Positions 39,435 to 43,711 of a DNA stretch of 43,711 nucleotides are shown in pieces; position 1 is the stretch's first letter, and every line of letters starts with the position of its first letter. The DNA lies in the IMG/VR virus record IMGVR_UViG_3300020596_000335, positions 1-43,711 of that record; one strand, 5' to 3'. The notes beneath the pieces were generated by a model, which saw nothing but the letters and a program-made list of their open reading frames with translations, made no database searches and was not told the DNA's origin. The position numbers and the translations under genes are program-made. The DNA is from a virus.

Positions 39435-40544
39435 TTAAGCGAATGTTGCAAATAACTCTGCTGCAAATGATCGTCTTGGATCCATAACTTTTGCGCCGTA
39501 TACGAATAGATCTTTATATGCTGATCCGAAGTTTCCAATCAAATCCTCTTCCATTCGTGCGTTTAATACTTTCTCTGCGAATGTTACCCATCCTGGATGT
39601 CCTGCAAGTATGCGCCATCCATCTGTGTTATTACCTGTTAATCTATTGGATTTAAAGACTTTAAATCCCTGTATCGTAGTTAAATAGCCTTTTTTAACTA
39701 ACTCTTGGTATGCCTCTGGTACATGAAGCGCTACTCCAGTTGCTCTAACTAAAGTGTTTTCAAAAGCTGGTGGTACGATTAGAAATCTATCAGAATCAGG
39801 TGATGGGTTTAGGTCATACTGTTCTGCTTCGTCTAATTTTTGTTTTAACAGGGCTACTTGCTGTAATAGGTTTCCAGTTGTAATAGATATTGCTGTTACT
39901 GCTGAGATAATATATGCCGTTCCGCCTGCGATTGCTCCGCCTGTGTAGGCTGAAATTGCGTCATCCTTGTCATCTTCAATTACTATAGAAGTTGTTGAAG
40001 AGAAGGATTTAACTCTGTACCATTTTGTGTGTCCCGTTGCTTTAAATCCTCTGCCGACCATTGCAGATGTGAAGGTAGTAGCAGCTCCGGTTACTAACCC
40101 TGTGGTTACATCTACTGTAACTGTTCCAGTTGTGTAATCAGTTCCAACTTTGTTAGCTGCTGAAACATCTCCATAAAGTCCTAGAACAAACTCATCCATG
40201 TTCTTTGATCTTTCATTTGCAACTTGAGTAACAATAGTAGGATGTGGGTTCTTAATATATGAGAGCCAGTTGTCAAGGGTTTTCTCTCTCCAGTAGAAGT
40301 ATTTGTACTGATCAATGGTCAATGACATGTTGTTTTCTGTAAGATCGTCTGCTGTGAGGTTTGATCCTGTGTAGGTTTTTTCTGATACGCGGTCAAAGTT
40401 GAGGATGTTTATTTTAGAGCCTACTGCGTTTATTTCGCCTTCGTAATCTCTATTAACAATTTCACTTAAGATATCTTTGTCATAGACTTCCGCCATGACT
40501 TTGTTTGAAAATGCTTGTGCTATTGTATTTGCTCTTGCTGCCAT
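39435..40544 (-). CDS. Major capsid protein (HK97-fold, with inserted beta domain)
   Basis: 369 residues. The N-terminal arm and scaffold-end regions (SNKVMAEVYDKDILSEIVNR), the helical RSKNMDEFVLGLYGD and the C-terminal half (RFLIVPPAFENTLVRATGVA; FKVFKSNRLTGN; DLFVYGAKVMDPRRSFAAEL) follow the P22/podovirus coat pattern. Residues about 133-217 are an inserted Ig/beta-sandwich-like block (GTVTVDVTTGLVTGAATTFT; WYRVKSFSSTTSIVIEDD) comparable to surface insertions in other coats. Directly after the scaffold gene. Own leadered promoter; no long Shine-Dalgarno. Confidence 0.87.
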   Translation of the reverse strand: MAARANTIAQAFSNKVMAEVYDKDILSEIVNRDYEGEINAVGSKINILNFDRVSEKTYTGSNLTADDLTENNMSLTIDQYKYFYWREKTLDNWLSYIKNPHPTIVTQVANERSKNMDEFVLGLYGDVSAANKVGTDYTTGTVTVDVTTGLVTGAATTFTSAMVGRGFKATGHTKWYRVKSFSSTTSIVIEDDKDDAISAYTGGAIAGGTAYIISAVTAISITTGNLLQQVALLKQKLDEAEQYDLNPSPDSDRFLIVPPAFENTLVRATGVALHVPEAYQELVKKGYLTTIQGFKVFKSNRLTGNNTDGWRILAGHPGWVTFAEKVLNARMEEDLIGNFGSAYKDLFVYGAKVMDPRRSFAAELFATFA

Positions 40545-40608
40545 AATAGTAAAAGTGTAGTTTTTACTTTTACCGGCTCTTACGAGGTTAGGAAGTTATC
40601 TGTTTATT

Positions 40609-40639
40609 AGTATAAAGTAAGATCGTTAGTTCATGTCAA
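40609..40639 (-). promoter_or_regulatory. Coat gene promoter
   Basis: TTGACA (40639-40634), 19-bp spacer, TATACT (40614-40609), giving a leader of about 58 nt that contains a CTC-GTAA-GAG hairpin followed by CCGGTAAA. Confidence 0.62.
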
Positions 40640-40640
40640 C

Positions 40641-40676
40641 TTGACAAATGTTAAGTAAATTAGCTATAATATAACC
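40641..40676 (+). promoter_or_regulatory. Leaderless-type promoter of plus-strand HNH gene
   Basis: TTGACA (40641-40646), 18-bp spacer, TATAAT (40665-40670), six bases, ATG at 40677. Its -35 box is one base from the divergent coat promoter's -35 box, making a 13-bp palindrome. Confidence 0.82.
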
Positions 40677-41090
40677 ATGATAAATAAAATCTTAGTTTTT
40701 AAAATGTATGAAAACAGATTTACTATGACTCAAATAGGTAATGAATTAGGAGTATCACGTCAAAGAATCTCCCAAATAATAAAATATCGAGGATCCGCAG
40801 CTTATAGAAGTAAAAAGAAACTTAAACAATTAGGCAATTTATGTAAGATTTGTAATTCTGAATCTATAGATTGGCATCATAAAAACGGGAACCATCAAGA
40901 TAATAGGGCTGAAAACTTAATGCCCATTTGTAAAAAATGCCACTATGAAATTCATAAAGGGAGAAAAGTTGATAGATTAAGAGGTAAATGGAGTCAAAAT
41001 TATTTTGAATGCCAAAAATGCGAAACCACTACAATTCCTTATATGGCTCATGGTTTATGCCAAAAATGTCATTATATAGAAAATAAATGA
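40677..41090 (+). CDS. HTH-HNH endonuclease
   Basis: 137 residues, opposite to its neighbours. Order: a helix-turn-helix (FTMTQIGNELGVSRQRISQI, 15-34), an HNH core with zinc cysteines (NLCKICNSESIDWHHKNGNH, LMPICKKCHYEIHKG) and a second finger (FECQKCETTTIPYMAHGLCQ). It sits between scaffold and coat genes. Uses AT-rich codons such as TTA like the rest of the phage, unlike the HNH gene at 27768. Confidence 0.87.
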   Translation: MINKILVFKMYENRFTMTQIGNELGVSRQRISQIIKYRGSAAYRSKKKLKQLGNLCKICNSESIDWHHKNGNHQDNRAENLMPICKKCHYEIHKGRKVDRLRGKWSQNYFECQKCETTTIPYMAHGLCQKCHYIENK

Positions 41091-41100
41091 CAACTTATGC

Positions 41101-41904
41101 CTAAACAGTAGTTTCTATCTTTCCCGCAACAAGCATTTCTTTATATTTAGGATAATTTGTCTGTCTTAATACTTCCGACTCGGCAACAGTTATTTTATCC
41201 CCTTTGGGTTTTCCTTTATCATTGGGCCCACCGCTACCATCGGGAAACATTGCCCCTTTGCTTTTTGGTTTGGCTATTTTACTCTGTTCATGTAAAAAAG
41301 AACCTACTAATACCTTAAAAGGTATACTATTATTAGACTCCTCATTCGCAAATACCATAAACTCCTCAGTTTTTCCTTCTAACTCTGGGTTATCTATTAA
41401 AGTCTGGGGATCATCTGCAAACTTAAATACCTCTTCAGACCATTTATCAATCTTTTGGGATTCTGTCCTGCCTTGTGAGATTATTGCAAAGCGCCTTGTG
41501 CTTACCATGCTCTCTTTGGCTATCTTTTTGGTGGAATCATCTAGTAAATCCCAATCCTCATACTCAGCTTGCAATTCTTCTTCTGTTGGCTCTGATACTT
41601 CATTAGCCTCATCAATAGCTTGGTTCATCTTTCTATTCTTAGCAACTATCTTTTGCGCTTCTCTTGAGGATTCGCTAAACTTTTTCTTATAATCGGGGAT
41701 TGGCTCTGCTTCCGGCTCTGGTTCTGGTTCTGGTGTAACTTCTGGCTCTACAATAGGTTCTGGCTCAACAACAGGCTCTACTTTGGGTTCTGGCTCCGGC
41801 TCTGGTTCGGGAGTTACTTCGGGTTTATCTAACTCTTCAAGAAGTATTACATTTTCTGCTTCTAATTCCGCTGATGTTTTAATTGTAGCTTTATTATCTG
41901 CCAT
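41101..41904 (-). CDS. Scaffold protein
   Basis: 267 residues, immediately ahead of the coat gene. A Pro-Glu repeat region (about 28-75, PEPEPEPEPKVEPVVEPEP) precedes helical, charged segments (REAQKIVAKNRKMNQAIDEA; TEEELQAEYEDWDLLDD) and a basic, Gly-rich C-terminus with a final helix (ESEVLRQTNYPKYKEMLVAG), the coat-binding end in scaffolds. Acidic low-complexity N-terminus and position are the main evidence. Leader resembles that of terS. Confidence 0.82.
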   Translation of the reverse strand: MADNKATIKTSAELEAENVILLEELDKPEVTPEPEPEPEPKVEPVVEPEPIVEPEVTPEPEPEPEAEPIPDYKKKFSESSREAQKIVAKNRKMNQAIDEANEVSEPTEEELQAEYEDWDLLDDSTKKIAKESMVSTRRFAIISQGRTESQKIDKWSEEVFKFADDPQTLIDNPELEGKTEEFMVFANEESNNSIPFKVLVGSFLHEQSKIAKPKSKGAMFPDGSGGPNDKGKPKGDKITVAESEVLRQTNYPKYKEMLVAGKIETTV

Positions 41905-41934
41905 ATATTTACCGTTCTCTTATGAGAGTTTGGA
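41905..41934 (-). promoter_or_regulatory. Structured 5' leader of scaffold gene
   Basis: CCAAACTCTCATAAGAG forms a CTCT/AGAG hairpin with CATA loop, followed by AACGGTAAATAT and the ATG. The terS leader has nearly the same words and the coat leader a related one. No convincing -35 box is visible. Confidence 0.5.
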
Positions 41935-41938
41935 TATA

Positions 41939-42037
41939 CTATTTCTTTTTCTTAGCTTTAGCTTTTTTAAAGGCCGCTATTCCTTTTGGGTCATAGCCAA
42001 AACGCTTTGTTTTTTTACCAATTTTAAGTTTAGGCAT
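41939..42037 (-). CDS. Tiny highly basic protein (32 aa)
   Basis: MPKLKIGKKTKRFGYDPKG then a lysine/alanine end (FKKAKAKKKK). Starts two bases ahead of the previous stop. Small basic proteins of this kind with an FGYDPKG-like motif are frequent beside scaffold genes in phages; a DNA- or scaffold-binding role is only a guess. Confidence 0.68.
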   Translation of the reverse strand: MPKLKIGKKTKRFGYDPKGIAAFKKAKAKKKK

Positions 42038-42039
42038 AT

Positions 42040-42339
42040 TTATTTTGGGCCAACAGCCGTGTCTACACTTCGTTCTAAATCTTCTCTGGTAACACCTATA
42101 TAAGATAGTCCTAGTTCTTTGGCTTGGGTTTGTAGTGCCCTATATGACCTGCTCTTGTTTAAATTAGGTTCTTTTATGGGTTTTTGTGGTTTTGACTCTA
42201 ACGCTTCAGAGTAGAAATCTGCTTGAGCTGCGGTTAAGTAACTTTGTCTTGCTCTTAAGAAAGCTTTTTCGCTTTCTGTTAAAGCTAATACTTCTTTTGT
42301 GATAATTTCGTTGAGTTTCTTCTCTGATAGTTGATCCAT
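42040..42339 (-). CDS. Hypothetical head-region protein with HeH/SAP-like end (99 aa)
   Basis: Helical N-terminus (LTESEKAFLRARQSYLTAAQ), a Pro/Lys linker, then RALQTQAKELGLSYIGVTRE, resembling HeH/LEM-type helix-extended-helix motifs that bind nucleic acid. Expressed from its own leaderless-type promoter. Confidence 0.65.
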   Translation of the reverse strand: MDQLSEKKLNEIITKEVLALTESEKAFLRARQSYLTAAQADFYSEALESKPQKPIKEPNLNKSRSYRALQTQAKELGLSYIGVTREDLERSVDTAVGPK

Positions 42340-42375
42340 AGTTATAGAATATATGATGACCTTATTTTATGTCAA
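42340..42375 (-). promoter_or_regulatory. Leaderless-type promoter
   Basis: TTGACA (42375-42370), 18-bp spacer, TATTCT (42351-42346), six bases, ATG at 42339. The -35 box overlaps the previous stop codon. Confidence 0.78.
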
Positions 42376-42683
42376 GACTTCTTTCCTATACTTGATAATT
42401 GCTGTTCTATTGCCTTTTGTGCTTTCTCTGGTGTACTGAGATACGCTTCTAATAGTAAATAATTGCGTAATCGGGCTTTTAAAAATATATCCTGTTTTGA
42501 GTTATGGGTTGTTTGAGTGAGTTCTTGTTCAACTGAGTCTTTCATGGCTAGGATATATGCTCTAACACTTTCTAATGTAAGAACATTCCTACTAAGAGTT
42601 TCCATCCATCCATTCAGTGTTTCCTTTTCTGAACCGCTAAGATCAGAATATGAAATTCCAAAACGCTCAAGTATTTTATCCAC
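42372..42683 (-). CDS. Hypothetical head-region protein (103 aa)
   Basis: GTG start 6 nt after a TATTCT box. All-helical: LSGSEKETLNGWMETLSRNV, SVRAYILAMKDSVEQEL, FLKARLRNYLLLEAYLSTPE. Small helical proteins like this lie between portal and scaffold in several podoviruses; function unknown. Confidence 0.68.
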   Translation of the reverse strand: MDKILERFGISYSDLSGSEKETLNGWMETLSRNVLTLESVRAYILAMKDSVEQELTQTTHNSKQDIFLKARLRNYLLLEAYLSTPEKAQKAIEQQLSSIGKKS

Positions 42684-42719
42684 GATCTAAGAATACACTA
42701 CTAAGATATTTATACGCAA
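42684..42719 (-). promoter_or_regulatory. Leaderless-type promoter with GTG start
   Basis: TTGCGT (42719-42714), 18-bp spacer, TATTCT (42695-42690), six bases, GTG at 42683. Abuts the stop of the Ser-repeat virion gene. Confidence 0.75.
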
Positions 42720-43711
42720 CTATTTCCTTTTTGGTATAGGATACTGCCTTATACGGGATATGTGGTGTACTCTGCCCTTATATTGTTTCCTAAAACTTGT
42801 AAGAAGGTCATCAAGGTCAAATACCCTTATTACCTCTAATGATGCTGATGGAGAGGCGGATGGACTTAGTGACGGACTCTCGCTGGCGCTGGGACTCAAA
42901 GATGCAGAAGGACTGAATGAAGCCGAAGGACTTAGAGATTTACTTTCACTAGCTGAAGCCGAGGCAGAGGCAGAGGCACTTTTAGATTCACTAGCACTAG
43001 GACTTAATGAGGCACTCGCTGATTTACTTTCAGATGCTGAGCCACTAGCAGAAGGACTAAGACTTTTAGACTCACTGGCCGAGGCTGACTTACTTCCACT
43101 AGCGCTAGGTGAAAGAGACTTGGACCCAGAAGCAGATGTGCTAGCTGAAGCAGAAGCAGAAGGACTCAATGATTTAGATTCAGAAGCACTAGCTGATTTT
43201 GACTCACTGGCAGATGGAGAAAGGCTTTTACTCTCACTCGCAGAGGCTGAGGCTGACGCTGACGCAGAAGGACTGAATGAAGCTGATGGGCTAAGACTGG
43301 CTGAGCCTGATGCACTACCACCACTGGGACTTGCGGATGCCGAAGGCGAAAGACTGGCAGATGCGGAAGCCGATGGAGACAAACTAGCACTAGCAGATGA
43401 TGACGGACTTAAACTGGCTGAGGGTGATAAACTTGCGCTAGGAGATAAGGAGGCTGACGCAGATGCACTAGCACTTTTAGATGCAGATGCACTACTTGAT
43501 GCGCTGGCACTGGCGCTAGGGGATAAACTTGCGCTAGGAGACACAGAAGCTGATGGGCTTAAAGAAGCCGATGGGCTTAAACTCGCACTAGGACTCAACG
43601 ATGCACTCGCTGACGCTGAAGGCGAAAGTGAGGCACTAGCGGAAGCGCTAGGCGAAAGTGAGGCACTTGGAGATAAACTACCACTTGGACTAAGGGAAGC
43701 TGAAGGGCTTA
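42720..43711 (-). CDS. Ser-repeat virion protein, 3' part (joins to 1-620)
   Basis: The open frame enters from the window edge in phase with the 1-620 segment. About 298 residues of the whole protein obey a near-perfect alternation, with serine at every second position and mainly A, P or L, and sometimes E, K, V, G, F or T, between. The tract ends near 42840 and is followed by a basic 40-residue tail ([17 protein letters not shown] then an Arg/Lys-rich end) that may anchor it to the particle. Codons for the repeated residues vary freely, so the pattern appears kept at protein level. The alternation would place all serines on one face of an extended chain, which suits dense O-glycosylation; that is inference. 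Confidence 0.8.
   Translation of the reverse strand, partial: SPSASLSPSGSLSPSASLSPSASASASLSPSASASASLSPSASLSPSASLSPSASVSPSASLSPSASASASSSASASKSASASASASLSPSASLSPSASLSPSSSASASLSPSASASASLSPSASASPSGGSASGSASLSPSASFSPSASASASASASESKSLSPSASESKSASASESKSLSPSASASASTSASGSKSLSPSASGSKSASASESKSLSPSASGSASESKSASASLSPSASESKSASASASASASESKSLSPSASFSPSASLSPSASESPSLSPSASPSASLEVIRVFDLDDLLTSFRKQYKGRVHHISRIRQYPIPKRK
42840..43711 (-). repeat. SxSx-encoding tract spanning the circular join
   Basis: Longest tract, continuing through bases 1 to about 150. About 298 residues, roughly half of them serine. Rich in [12 protein letters not shown]-type units. Confidence 0.88.
43585..43711. repeat. Terminal overlap of a circular assembly (right copy)
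   Basis: Exact copy of bases 1-127. Removing one copy gives a 43,584-bp circle. The frame entering from position 620 downward continues in phase into this segment and on to the stop at 42720. Confidence 0.93.

Noticed and set aside
42840-43711. CRISPR-like or satellite array
   Set aside because: The units are short, variable and in frame, encoding Ser-Xaa dipeptides; there is no constant repeat with unique spacers.
1-43711. Alternative genetic code (TGA recoded)
   Set aside because: Many genes end in TGA in ATGA overlaps, and no well-supported gene needs TGA to be read as an amino acid.
1-43711. Naming the host (for example a candidate-phyla bacterium) from the Ser repeats, leaderless starts and composition
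   Set aside because: These features are suggestive at most; there is no tRNA, spacer match, integration site or host gene to support a taxon.

Overview
This window is a complete tailed-phage genome assembled as a circle. The last 127 bases (43585-43711) repeat the first 127 exactly, so the unique length is 43,584 bp and the two edges join inside one gene. The genome is AT-rich and uses ordinary stops, with TGA often overlapping the next ATG. Almost everything is read from the minus strand, so genes run from high to low coordinates. I see no integrase, tape measure, major tail protein, DNA polymerase or tRNA. A P22-like set (portal, scaffold, coat, connector, three large candidate ejection proteins) suggests a short-tailed phage. 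The host cannot be named from the sequence; peptidoglycan enzymes and Shine-Dalgarno sites show only that it is bacterial.

Layout in transcription order. (1) 12.9-4.7 kb, early region: a lambda-O-like replication initiator with two repeat arrays inside its own gene (likely origin), small HTH proteins, Rad52-like annealing protein and Cas4/RecB-like nuclease, a cytosine-methylase-like protein, a membrane-anchored transglycosylase and many small proteins. (2) 4.7-1.3 kb: terminase small and large subunits, portal. (3) 1.3 kb across the join to 38 kb: a homing endonuclease fused to the start of a repeat-rich virion gene, small head proteins, scaffold, coat, and a second repeat-rich head protein. 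(4) 38-26.7 kb, accessory cassette: RHH protein, Tad2-like protein, three family-2 glycosyltransferases, four methyltransferase-like proteins, three heptose-pathway-like enzymes, an epimerase, a sugar dehydrogenase and several HNH endonucleases. (5) 26.7-15.2 kb: LamG/Gly-rich adhesin and other tail proteins, a structured RNA, connector, internal virion proteins (one with an ADP-ribosyltransferase domain). (6) 15.2-12.9 kb, lysis: XhlA-like protein, M23 endopeptidase, holin-like protein.

Three threads stand out. First, four virion proteins carry long tracts with serine at every second residue (SxSx, x mostly P/A/L), in a genome that also encodes DxH-type glycosyltransferases and sugar-nucleotide enzymes; a phage-encoded mucin-like coat is a testable reading. 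Second, many genes start exactly 6 nt after a -10 box (TTGnCn-N18-TATTCT-N6-ATG), which predicts leaderless mRNAs; the same architecture drives a roughly 330-nt RNA with competing helices. Third, seven endonuclease genes have colonised the genome; two sit beside duplicated, recoded starts of the gene they invaded, and one is embedded antisense in a glycosyltransferase whose frame stays open.
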